Of a stretch of 20,031 nt of DNA, positions 1-10,413 are shown piece by piece. The notes under the pieces were generated by a model. The model saw only the letters and a program-made list of their open reading frames with translations, was not told the origin of the DNA and did no database searches. Numbering within the stretch: position 1 is the first letter of the stretch; every line of letters begins with the position of its first letter. The stretch covers positions 12,225 through 32,255 of the forward strand of contig KN886780.1 in NCBI GenBank assembly GCA_000934455.1, in the 5' to 3' direction. A program made the translations under genes and the position numbers. This DNA comes from Apostichopus parvimensis (lineage: Eukaryota; Echinodermata; Holothuroidea; Aspidochirotida; Stichopodidae).

Positions 1-296
1 CCCCCCCCACCAACGAACCCCCTGTGGATGTCAGAGTGGTCCAAGAACCCCCAACTTTTTCGAGACACGATCTGAGTCATTATTATACAATAATACGCAT
101 AACGGTGCTTTGTAAATGATCAAGTTCATAGTGTAATAATGTCATTAAAAATGCACGGTACGGTACTACTATGGCAACATATGCTCTTGGAACGCGAAAA
201 GAGTTTGTCGATAGGTACGGTACGACTTTTGTACATTATTAAGTTATATCAGGGGCGTATCCATGATTTTCTAACCCGGGGAGCGCGAATTACTAT

Positions 297-395
297 CTAA
301 GCGGAGCGCCACCATCAGTTGGCGCGCAGCGTACAAGAAAATTTCTGGTTTTGATACCCCCCAGATCACCGGAAATGGCACTTCTCGGGCTTGAA
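297..395 (+). repeat. Internal module copy 1 of the 250-2099 transposon
   Basis: Contains AGCGCCACCATCAGTTGGCG followed by CAGCGTACAAGAAAATTT and a CCCAGATC block. The module recurs in the same orientation at 1328-1420 and, shortened, at 1427-1500. Open frames across it are low-complexity translations of the repeat, not a convincing protein. Confidence 0.75.
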
Positions 396-1327
396 AATGA
401 CCAACCAGATGTACACTTTTTGCCTGAGAACCAAGTATTTCCCAATAGTTTTTTTCCATACATAACCTTTTTGTAGATTGTCACCAGTCACACATCATGT
501 TCGACCTCATCGCATGTCCTGTGGATCATTGCTTTTGTAGGTGATTCTACGTCGCGACCCACAATACCCGTCAGCCCCACTTTTGAAGGTTTTAAGCCCA
601 TTATTTGTTCAGAATTTGAAAAATCACATTTCTCGTGAATAAACTCACTTCAAAACATGCCCATAATGTTGCACAAAATTTCATCTATGGACAACCAATA
701 TAAAAAACCTCCTTGAACCCCTAACAGAGCGGTCAAAATTGCACGAGTAGAGGGAAGTGTGATGAAGAATGTTTGTCAGGAAATTTTCGAAAATTCAGAT
801 ACAGTTAATTTAATATTAAAATAATATTTAAACTTCTTATAACGGCTATTATAAAACTTGGTTGAAGGAAATGAAAAAATAGCAGATATTTCCGAAACCG
901 AACACTACACACATAGGCGTAGGAGGCGGGCCCGGGGGAGGGGGGGCTGGGGCCCATAATTCACCATTACTAATGAGACTTATGACATAATTGGACCTCC
1001 ATACTTTTTTCTCCATCTGCATAAGACATTTCGTTGTTTACATGCTATAGCATCCCGCGGTATACTGAGCAACTTTCAGGGACTGTACGGAACACGATGG
1101 CATGGATGTAATAACCGATGCTTGCTTATATGATATTGACATTAACATGTTGAACGCGCGCGGAGCGCGCGAAAATTTGTGGTTATTTTTTTCGGGCAAG
1201 TCGGGCAGTTTTGAGGCTGTTCATCCTGGAACGCCATTTTCATGCTCAATGATATGATGTGATATCTGCTGTTTGCTCTACAAATTCGAACAGGCGCGTA
1301 GTGAGGAATTTGCCAAGGGAGGCAAAT

Positions 1328-1500
1328 TATCTAAGCGTAGCGCCACCATGAGTTGGCGCGAAGCGTACAAGGAAATTTTGGCCGAAAATGCCTCCCAGAT
1401 CGCTGAAAATGGCACTACCCAGGACCTTTTGTTGGCGCGAAGAGTACAAACAAATTTTGGCCAAAGTGCCTCCCAGATCGTTAGAAATCACACTCCCTAG
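1328..1500 (+). repeat. Internal module copies 2 and 3 of the 250-2099 transposon
   Basis: Copy 2 (1328-1420) repeats AGCGCCACCATGAGTTGGCG, then GAAGCGTACAAGGAAATTTT and TCCCAGATCG. Copy 3 (about 1427-1500) repeats GGCGCGAAGAGTACAAACAA and CCTCCCAGATCG, missing the first part. Two adjacent copies plus one about 1 kb away suggest internal amplification or nesting of a related element. A CAGGCGCGTAG sequence at 1290 resembles a transposon terminus. Confidence 0.7.
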
Positions 1501-1926
1501 GCCTTGTAAGTTGCATCTAAGCATTTTCTATTTTGAAATTACTAGCGATATCATAAAGAAACATGCTGAAGGGGGGGGGGGCGGTCGCCCCCTTCCCGAA
1601 ATGCGTCATGTTCCCCGACGACACGGTCGAGTTCGAGACCAGCCACAGTTGGTTTCATAGCACAATTCTACAATTGTTTAAGGCGTGTATACACACACGC
1701 GCGTTATGATAGACCATATATAGTATATATATATAGATCATTAGTGAGAGAGGAAAAATGTAAACGTCAAAAATGGAGTTGTCGGTTTAAGGGGTAGGGT
1801 GAAGCACACGCCCCTTCCGGAATCATTGATCCGTCACTGGCTACCCTGTATATATAATAGGGATCAGCGCTGTAATGATGTCACTGTTCCTCTTTATCTT
1901 CCCGGTGTCTTGGCGTTATTCTTCTA

Positions 1927-2051
1927 CTCCCTCCTTTCTCCTTTTTCTCTCTTTCTTCTTTTTCTTTTTCTTTTCTTCCTCTCCTCCTCCTCCTCTTTTT
2001 TCCCCTCTTTTTTCCCTTTTTCTTCTCTTTTTTTTCTCTCCTTTTTTTCTT
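1927..2051 (+). repeat. 125-nt uninterrupted pyrimidine tract
   Basis: Every base from 1927 to 2051 is C or T, including a TCC-repeat patch around 1978-1995. It lies near the right end of the 250-2099 transposon. Such tracts can form triplex DNA in principle; here it is only a composition feature. Confidence 0.9.
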
Positions 2052-3018
2052 ACCCGGGGGCGCGCGCCCCCAACGCCCCCCCCCCTGGATACGCGCCTGT
2101 ATATGATATATCAGATTTTGGTTCAACAAAAAGTACTCTAGTTTTGACCTTCAGAAACGTCTCACGAACCCCAGGGATGGACTCACGCATCCCTGGGGGT
2201 TCATGCACCCCAGTTAGGGAACCCCTGCTATAGACAATCCTTTAGGCTAGGGGTTTGCAACTGAAGCCAAGTGAAACATTCGTTATTATAAGAGGGAGAG
2301 TGGAATTTACAACACAACTCAACGTGCCGCTTTTAAACTCGGACTTTTCCCAGCTGCGACATCAACATTCTGAAATATTAGCGAGACATGCGCCGTGCCC
2401 GTCTGTTCCACTTATGCTAAACAGTAAAGGTCGGGGAAATAAGAGATATCGTCTCACGAATATGGTGCGCCTAGTGTGCCGTATCCTGAAATCGACGTAT
2501 ATATATCAAATTGAATTGGATCAATGTCACATGACATTTTCTTGTACTCTGACTGGACGAAATCAACAAGACAAACAAAATTGTTGTAAAAAAAGAGTGC
2601 CTCTTTGTTATTGTATAAGTTCCAAGTTGGTTGGGAAAATTAGCAAAATGTGATTAGAAAGTGCCCTTCAGGAACAACATTGCAATAATTATTTTGTTGA
2701 AAGCATTCAGACACTGGGATTTGTGGTAAAAAAAATACAGAGGGATGACTTTGCAGGACAGTTTTGAGGTGAGTCTGTGATAAGGTGTTCCATCGCCCTT
2801 CGAACTTTCTCACCCTCTTCTCCCCCCCCCCTCCCCCCACCCCCATCCTCTTTCGCCACTTCTGTGTAAATACCGTTGCCCATGGTGTCATCACCCGGAT
2901 AAAGAATCTCAAAATAATATAATACATTCCAATGTTTGCCAGATGTAAGACACCTTTTGTTCCACTTGGTGTCCCCATCGTCCTGCATTTAAACCACCCT
3001 TTTGAAAGGTTGACTTTT

Positions 3019-3466
3019 ATGGCAAGCCGCGTGGGACAAACACCGCATAATAAATCCGCGTAAATTAATGTGAATATATACGCGTATATATTATTTGGCA
3101 ATTTTAAGGCGTAAATATATGTGCGTATTAATTCGAATATGAACACGTTTTAATTCGATATGACAATTAATTCGAATACATATGAGGATTAATTCGAATA
3201 TATACACGTATTCATTCGAAAATATACACGTATTAAGTCATGCTGTTGTCTAGACCAAGTACGTTTGGGCCGAGGTGTACGTCAATAGATACTAGCTTTG
3301 CAAAGGCTCACTTGTTGCACTGGCGAGGCTTCAATGTGGATGAAAGCTATAAGACATGCCAGTTATTGTCTGATTTAATACGCGTATATGTTCGAATTAA
3401 TACGCGTATATATTCGTATTAATAAGAGGATATATTATGCGGTGTTTGTCCCATATGGCTGGCCAT
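3019..3466. mobile_element. 448-bp inverted-repeat element (foldback/MITE-like), complete in copy A
   Basis: The left arm (3019-3057) includes TGGGACAAACACCGCATAAT. The right arm (3428-3466) is its reverse complement with a few mismatches, ending GGCTGGCCAT. Inside each arm there are many short AT-rich palindromic repeats of the type TTAATTCGAATAT and CGCGTATATATTCG. The middle, about 3240-3370, is a unique core. Possible imperfect flanking repeat AAGGTTGA / AAGGTTAGA. It has no transposase, and the 60-residue frame over the core is not recognisable as protein. Confidence 0.65.
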
Positions 3467-3969
3467 AGACTTTAGGCAGAAGGTTAGATTGATATGTCAT
3501 GGTCAAATTGGAGCATGGAAAAAAAGTGAGTGCTAGCTACGTGTCCATAACTTTTCACCGATTTTCAAGATATTGTGCAGTAAATGTTAACTTCCTTAAA
3601 AGCTCCTTTCAGATGAAATTTATGATGACCTCAGTCCTAAACGTTAATGTGGATATGTAATTTTATAGTACATTCTAATAACTCGAGCAAAACATGTTCT
3701 TCTAAGGAGAATGCGCATGAACTTACTATAGTGTATAATATACTATTGCTCTCACTCAGGCCAGTTCGAAACATGAGGAGCAAAGGTAGTTCGTGATTTC
3801 CATCACGACACACTTTTGGTATGTATAAATGTGCGTTTGACCATGGAAATCCCCTTGCGACATTACCCCATGGAAAACCCCTCACGAAACACGATTCTTA
3901 GAATAAAGGCACATCAGCCACTCACTTTACGCATTTCCGGCATACTCGTACACGGAGTCAAGTTAGTCT

Positions 3970-4004
3970 TAAGATGGAGGTAAAAACAGCAGCCTCCATG
4001 GTCT
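3970..4004. other. 35-bp hairpin-bearing indel present only in copy A
   Basis: Copy B reads straight across (AGTTAGTCT then AGACATG at about 18113-18128). Copy A has 35 extra bases containing ATGGAGG and its inverted partner CCTCCAT around a 12-bp loop. The four bases GTCT occur just before it and as its last bases. It could be a small insertion with a 4-bp duplication, or a deletion from copy B between GTCT repeats. Confidence 0.6.
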
Positions 4005-4496
4005 AAACATGTCGGAATTTCCCTGACTGTTATAGGATATACGACACCAGAGAAAACGCGCAGACGATGTTATGACGTTTGCGGCTATGAATGGCCAAGC
4101 GGAGTTAAAGTTATCCAAGGAAGAGACCAGAGTGAAAGCTGGCCTCAGTGACATCGCCAGACATTTCAATCTTGGGGCACAGGGAGGGCACAGCACTTAA
4201 TTGGGGGTGGGGGCACAACATGTATTTGTGAATGCCATCCTGGGGAGGTGTCTAATGGGAGGGGGTACAAACAATTAATAATGAAGGGTCCTTTGATGCA
4301 AACGGGTGCAACTTGATATAACTTTATGTTCAAGAATTTTCGGGCTTAATCTGTTCGATATTTATGTTTTTAATTGAGGCGGATTAAAAAGGATGTTCAA
4401 ACTATGGAAATTAACCCTTTTGCTTTGATAATGTTTTTAAATAAGAGTGTTGAAATTGAAATTCATGCAAAGTGAAATTTAAGCACTAGTGGTTCC

Positions 4497-4505
4497 TGCC
4501 GGGCC
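4497..4505 (+). other. Empty target site of the Mutator-like MITE (copy A)
   Basis: Copy A has a single TGCCGGGCC here. Copy B has CGCCGGGCC on both sides of the 18638-19387 element. This shows the state before insertion. Confidence 0.85.
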
Positions 4506-5162
4506 TCTGTGACCTTGTTAGTGAGAAAACAACATGGTTATTGTGATGGTCGATGGAAATAAGTTTTACTGATGAACATAAACGTTTCGTCATTTGTAAA
4601 AAAGTTTTTGTTTGAGTATTTTTTTTCAACACCACAAATCGATCTGGGGGGGGGGGTGCACCGTAGCAAACTTCCCACTCAAGTCTAGGATAATTCGTTG
4701 CTTCCTTCCGGCTGCAGCTCCCTACAACGGCATCGTTGAAGTTATCTACGGATGAACCTCCTTCATCGATGTGAGGTATATGTGGAACTATATCGTTGTA
4801 GTGGGAAAATTAAACTCTGCGCAACAAAGCGAAATGAAGAAGTGTTCCACAAACATTTTGCGTTGTTTCACTCTCTGGATATTTTATCCCTTAGTAGAAG
4901 TATCTTGATGGATTGTCGTTTCTTTATGTAAGAGTAATTTTGTATTTTTTACAAGAAATTTGTTTATCATATAAACTTTTCATTTCATTTTTACATAACT
5001 TCTTGGTTCTTTCATCTGATATATGAATATCGACTATCTGGGATTGATTTTTTAATCTATTCCTGACATTTTAAAATTCACGTCAAAAATTCAAAGCTAA
5101 GAAAAATTCACAAACGCTTCCTCTGTCACACGCAATGTGTACAAATAAATATATTAAATATG

Positions 5163-5166
<4 letters not shown>

Positions 5167-5197
<31 letters not shown>
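5167..5197 (+). repeat. (TA)n microsatellite
   Basis: Uninterrupted TA dinucleotides for 31 nt. Confidence 0.95.
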
Positions 5198-5200
<3 letters not shown>

Positions 5201-5535
5201 TGCTGACATCAACGCTATATGGTTTCATTTTGTATCAATAAGACATCTAACATTTAAAAGAAATGTAGTAATACACAGTGTTACTTAATCGCTATGCCGT
5301 GCTAGTTCCTCTTTAGCAGTAGCTTTAATTGAATTGAGTTAGTTTGATTCACTCCGCCCAACGAGAAGGACGTCTACTCTTTACTACATATGTTGCCTTT
5401 TCATTATCTGTCAACGCCGTTCTACTTTGCCGAATTTGACATTGCGGCATTTTACATTGCCTTTCTGTTCTGCCCGTGTCTGCTTCCACGTGGTTTTTAC
5501 TGTAGCATACTCAATTAATACATCTATGCTGCTTA

Positions 5536-5558
5536 CTCTCTCTCTCTCTCTCTCTCTC
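5536..5558 (+). repeat. (CT)n microsatellite
   Basis: Uninterrupted CT dinucleotides for 23 nt, following GCTTA. Confidence 0.95.
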
Positions 5559-6899
5559 GCTTGTTGAACTTACTTTCCGTCAATCCACTTACCAGGTTAC
5601 CAGAGGTAGCTATGAATATATGAGGTTTTGCACATAATTGTGCCATTCTGAAGTTAGTTCAGTTCTTTTCAAATCATAGATGTTTATGAGCATCTTCTGG
5701 ACATCCTCTTCATCCTTCTCACCCCCTCCACACTCTCTCCCTCCTTCCACACCACCATCGACATGAGAACGATACCCTCATCCCCTGTCACTCCCCGTGT
5801 TAGCAAACAATCCAGTTTATTGTGTAGCAATGTAGTCATGTAGAATAAAGTTATTGTATACATGAACAAGAAACGAAACTAAAAGGACTGTAACAGGGGT
5901 TACTTATGGCTTAATCAGAGGATGTAAAGATAGATGAACGACGAATGACGATGATTGGTGGCGCACGACAACAATTCAAAACTGAGAACGAACATTTACC
6001 CACGTCGCAAAAGGACGGTTACGGTACATGTGGGTGTTTATATGTAACTTGCTTTAGTTTGTAACGATGTTCCAATTGAATCAAATTGAGATTGTGTATA
6101 GCACGGTATGTCTCTCTTCGGATATTCAATTAATTAGAAAATTTCACTATGTGATGTTTAACTCACAGACCAGAATGTTCAGTGAGTATTCGGTATCGAG
6201 AAGATTGGAAAGTTTGTTTTCTCGGAAGTGACTATAATGCACTCATTCACTCATAGTTATCATACTTAAAATAAATTTTTGAAGACTTGGGGGAAATTAA
6301 GAATACCATAGAGTTGTCCTGCTTTAAAGGAGTCGCTGTATCAGTTTTATAGTGTTGTGCCAATTCCAAGCGAGCCTAACGCAGATTGCATTTCAATGTG
6401 TGCGCTTGTTTAGTCAGGAAGGAAAACAGTACACCTCCCAATGTAGCACCGGTATCGCCCTATGTTTGACTGTTAAATAGTGACTTGTAATATTGTAATA
6501 ATGAGCTTTCGGATATTATTTGGTTTTGGTTTTGTTAATCCTAGTAACATTTTTAGTATCTTGGAAAGTCCCTACTAACAAAATAAATTAGAATGATTTC
6601 TTTCTATGACATCAGATTAAACTTGCTAAAACTTTAAACTGACTTTGACCTCAAAGCCCCGTTGTATACATTGTGAATAGCCTTCTTCAGTTAATGTCTG
6701 TGTGTTAAGCACTGTTCATGCTCTTTTGTCTGTAAAGTGCACTATGACTATGCTAGTCAGCTGGTTGGGGCATCCAGAAGAAACAGAAGGCCCATTGAAG
6801 ATCGAATCCGAAAAGAAGAAAAAGAGATTAAAAAAAGTTGCTATTTTGTTGGTCATTGCCGATAAACAATATTGCCAATGAATGTGCATGGCAGCTTCC

Positions 6900-6927
6900 G
6901 GTACTGGGTTAACGGTACTGGGTTGAT
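6900..6927 (+). repeat. 14-bp tandem duplication
   Basis: GGTACTGGGTTAAC is followed directly by GGTACTGGGTTGAT. Confidence 0.85.
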
Positions 6928-7151
6928 GCACTCACCGAAACCTACATCATTCAATTTGAAGTATATACGCCATCGCTATGACATCATAGTTAAGCTACAC
7001 GTGTAAGCTATAGAGGTAGTATAGTTCATATAGATATCCCTAAGATCAATGTTGCTTGCTCCACAAACTTACAGCACGTTGAACACTTTCATAGAAACCA
7101 AATGATTTTTACGGTGGCGGAGGAATAAATGTTTCAAATGAGGTGATATTT

Positions 7152-7227
7152 TTGTTGTGAATGCATCTGGCATCAGCAAATTGAAACAATGATTTGCAAA
7201 TTTGGATTGTTGTGAATGCATTTGGCA
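7152..7227 (+). repeat. Short direct repeat, about 55 bp apart
   Basis: TTGTTGTGAATGCATCTGGC at 7152 recurs as TTGTTGTGAATGCATTTGGC near 7207. Confidence 0.8.
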
Positions 7228-7812
7228 AAAGTAGAGTGAATGAACATAACGTTATTGTACACTCCGTCTCCCATCCCCGGTCCTCCCCTCATGGCCCGCA
7301 CCTGTTCACGATCATCTTTCAGACGAAATTAAGTAATGACTCCAGTCAGCGAAAACTTGTTTCCCTCTAAGATACTTCAGTTCTCAGATGGTTGCTCGTA
7401 CCGGTAAAAAGCTATCCCGTCCGTGACTAACCAGAAATAGAGCTTATACCTACCGTGGATATGGCGCAGATCACATCTCTTAAACATTCTCTGTACTGCG
7501 CACGGCGTACGTCGCCCACAGTAACAATAATAATAACAACAAACAACAACAAGAGCAGCTTCAATTATCGCTGTCGTTTTCCATGAACTCCGCATACGAA
7601 TGTATAACCACCTCCTTCAAATACAAAATTATTATTTGTCATCAGCGTCGCAGACGTCGGGTATACGATTCCCTCTTATAAGATGAGACGTTTACGCACT
7701 GATCTATAACGAGCCCCATAAATAAACCGTTTAATTAATTTCTGGACAATTTAAAGGCAATGACCTTTGACATCGTAAGTTGAAGCAGTATCTGAAGGTC
7801 AATCTGATATTG

Positions 7813-7838
7813 GAAGAGAATTGAAGTCAATTCTCTTC
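7813..7838. repeat. 26-bp perfect hairpin
   Basis: GAAGAGAATTG, loop AAGT, then CAATTCTCTTC: an 11-bp perfect stem. No flanking direct repeat is visible, and its sequence is unrelated to the 30-bp mobile palindrome. Confidence 0.8.
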
Positions 7839-8850
7839 GAGGAGCATAATTTCCCGTGAAAAGGAAATGTCATATGTTTGTTTACACTTATCAGATTTTA
7901 ATAATAAATTGGAAATTGAGGCAGCTGGGATTCGCCGAAGGGAGCAGAAACCTGGGAATGTAATCTACGACCCGACGCTACATAGTAATTGGTTTGACGT
8001 AATGCGCACTCCCAAGAGATCTTTGTTACCTCAGTGAGAGAATTCTCCAACGAATAGGTATCGCTTACATTTGTTGTAAAGTTCGGTGATCCTTTTGAGT
8101 TTTAGTTTCTTTCACAAGATTGTGAATCAATCACCAAATTCAACAACGGATTTTACATGATTGGGTTGAATAATGTATTAGATGGATTAAGGCGTCCCGT
8201 GGCTGAAACTGATGGCTCCGCAAATTTGTTAAAAATTGTCTGCATCTGTATACGCTAAATTAATATCCTCATAGCATTTTTTGTCGCGAAGATCTTTTAT
8301 TTTTAATTGGTTATATTTGTAAATACATCTAGCAACAGCTGAGAAATTGATGTGATCAGGGAAATTGACTTGAGAAAGTTTTGTTTTTCTTTAGAATATT
8401 TTTTATAATTTATTCATAGAGGAATATAATATTGCATCGAACAAGCCAGGATTCATTGATTATCATCTAGACGTTTTATATAGCCTACGTAAAGCACTTG
8501 AAACAATGGCTACGCTGATGACATCACAGACCTTTTAATTACTGTGATCCATGTGTATTTACTTTGTCTTCTTGCTCTAGGATTGCTCTTGCTTGTCAAG
8601 CCTAAAAGGGTTCTTTAGTACTTCCTTTCGCAACACTTGGTTTTTGAAGAATTAATTATCTGTCATTATGTTTAAAATTTTGTTGTGATAAACCAACAAA
8701 ATAAATAAATGAAATTTAAAAAAAATGTAATTTCCTGGAGAATGGGAAGTTTAGAACCAGTCAAAATGGGTTTCATTCAATCCACCATATCTCGGGTTAA
8801 GGACCAGATATGGAGATGGAGTTTTCAACTAACAGTGTACAATTATGTTC

Positions 8851-8890
8851 TCTTCAATGCTATATGGTGTTCTTCAATGCTATATAGTGT
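8851..8890 (+). repeat. 20-bp tandem duplication
   Basis: TCTTCAATGCTATATGGTGT is followed immediately by the same 20 bases with one change. Confidence 0.9.
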
Positions 8891-10413
8891 TACACTGTCT
8901 ATCAACTCAGTATCCCTTTATGTGATGTAATTTACTCGTTTGTACCAGACTAAATCAAGTGGATTCTCAAGAAATGCTGCCGTTTTCTTCAGGATAAGAT
9001 GAACCTTTTTCTTAGGGAAGCATAAGAGTATCTTTGATGATAAATGTTAAACGGTTGGAATGAAACTCAGGACATGAAATAAATAAATATCACCGATTTT
9101 GTATATGCAGGAACCACCGACCATTCTGCTCACCTAACCATTTATGTTCTCTGTGTAATCCTAGGTTCAGAGCTCCCACCCAGGGGGGCATTAGTTTTAA
9201 GGGGAGCGGGGTTCTTCGACTGTAATGGGGTCTCTTACATGCACCGAGGTACCTGGTTGTTTGGCACATATATACTACCCATGCGCCTCGTGACATATAC
9301 AAACCTACATTACTACTACAACTATTTCCTCGTCTGAGACAACACACAAACAAATAGAATTACAACAAAGTGATATCTAAGGCTATGCTATGTATGTATT
9401 CGTAATTAAAGAAGCAAAGAAAGAGAAGGTAAAGTAATTAAGAACAACAAATGTTTAATAACCATCATAAACAATAAGCACAATTGATCCAATCCATATC
9501 CGGCATAACACAAGTGGGGGGGGGGGGAGGGGCTCACTCTCTCTATCTCTCTTAAGACCCGCTCGGCCGTCTGTCCGGCTTGGGCACATCATGGCTTGGT
9601 GGGGAAGGGCATCTCATATCCAGGGCATAAGTCACGCCCACCCAAACCCAAAGAACCTGTACATAAATTGTTGAGTAATTGCTAGTGATGATGTCTCCGA
9701 CATCCCATTGATGACTAAGGGCTATTAAGTGAGTGGCCTTACTTAAAAATAAATGTAGCGTATATGGATAATGTAACCAATAGAGTACAATACAGAAATA
9801 ATTACAACGGGATAAACAACATTGGCTATAAGTCCCTATCTAGGTGAACACATTATTGACTAAATTACACAATGGAATATAAAGTATAGCCTCTTAAGGT
9901 ATCACTTTAAGTAAAACAATACGTCCAAGAGTGCTTGGGGCCATTCCAGAGTAAACGAATATTCTTTAACTAAAAAGCTTACTCCTGGAAAATATTAAGT
10001 GATTCATAAATGTATAGAAATTATTAAGTAATATCTAACGACGAATTTACCAAACAATTTAGGGGTGCTACACCTACAAGCAACATTCCCCTCCATGCAC
10101 GTCAAATGTATCTCTCTTAATTTTAAGCAAAAGTTTGAATTCATCGTTAAAGTAAATGGAAATGTTACCTTGCAAGCTATAGAGATATATAGAATGATTG
10201 GTCAAACTAATACATGTGACCGAATGAAGATTAATTACTTAGCAATGACAGCTTTTTCATAGCAGTGAGGTATATAGCAAAAGAACAATTCTTGATATTT
10301 TGACATTTATCAAGTAGGCTATTCAGCTCCAACGTTAGTAGTGAAGTGCTTAAAGTGCAGAAATGACTAGAAAACAACACCTTGCAAGGTGCATCTAAGG
10401 TACTTTGCACCTA

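Larger units (their letters stand above)
250..2099. mobile_element. 1850-bp non-autonomous DNA transposon with 13-bp terminal repeats, nested in the hAT MITE
   Basis: The left end is CAGGGGCGTATCC (250-262). The right end GGATACGCGCCTG (2087-2099) is its inverted repeat with one mismatch. TATAT flanks both sides (245-249 and 2100-2104). The empty site, with a single TATAT, is at 16625-16629 in copy B. These observations define the boundaries exactly. Inside are low-complexity blocks, a 125-nt pure pyrimidine tract, GC-rich patches and three copies of an 85-bp-class module, but no transposase-like reading frame. Superfamily is uncertain: the AT-rich site leaves TSD length ambiguous between 2 and 5 bp. 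Confidence 0.87.
1..2227. mobile_element. hAT-type MITE (copy A, left end cut by window, split by a nested transposon)
   Basis: Same element as 16364-16754. The first roughly 20 bp lie outside the window. The body is split at 249/2100 by a younger 1850-bp transposon. The right terminal repeat ends at 2227 and is followed by CTATAGAC, the right half of the 8-bp target duplication. Confidence 0.72.
1..4658. repeat. Copy A of a dispersed direct duplication (partial at left edge)
   Basis: This stretch matches 16364-19583 in the same orientation with only scattered substitutions; in 120-240 I count about four differences. The match is interrupted by indels. Copy A alone has the 250-2099 transposon, a segment at about 2718-3125 and a 35-bp hairpin at 3970-4004. 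Copy B alone has the 18638-19387 MITE, the 19451-19480 palindrome and about 48 bp near 17034-17082. Homology stops in a poly-G run near 4658, and the left end lies outside the window. No coding sequence can be recognised in it; the short open frames shift between copies. It could be a segmental duplication or two copies of a large composite element. Confidence 0.93.
4659..10413. other. Gene-poor stretch, no supported coding sequence
   Basis: I see only short open frames with no recognisable motif, plus microsatellites and small tandem duplications listed separately. Tails such as ATGAAATAAATAAAT near 8700 and 9075 could be 3' ends of old retroelements but are too weak to call. No tRNA, rRNA or complete mobile element was recognised. 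Confidence 0.5.

Noticed and set aside
1881..2233. Open frames across the pyrimidine tract on both strands
   Set aside because: They are translations of low-complexity C/T sequence inside a transposon, with no protein motif.
2255..2653. 132-codon open frame in copy A of the duplication
   Set aside because: The homologous stretch of copy B has indels (12 bp near 16810 and about 48 bp near 17034) that are not constrained like coding sequence, and no motif is recognised.
3240..3422. 60-codon open frame conserved in both copies (also 17394-17576)
   Set aside because: Conservation is explained by the recent duplication. It lies in the core and right arm of a foldback-like element.
5161..5200. 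TA run as a possible promoter element
   Set aside because: It is a plain microsatellite with no gene nearby.
7813..7838. 26-bp hairpin considered as another mobile palindrome
   Set aside because: Its sequence is unrelated and there is no flanking direct repeat.
9090..9353. 87-codon minus-strand open frame
   Set aside because: No recognisable motif and no splice or start signals beyond chance.
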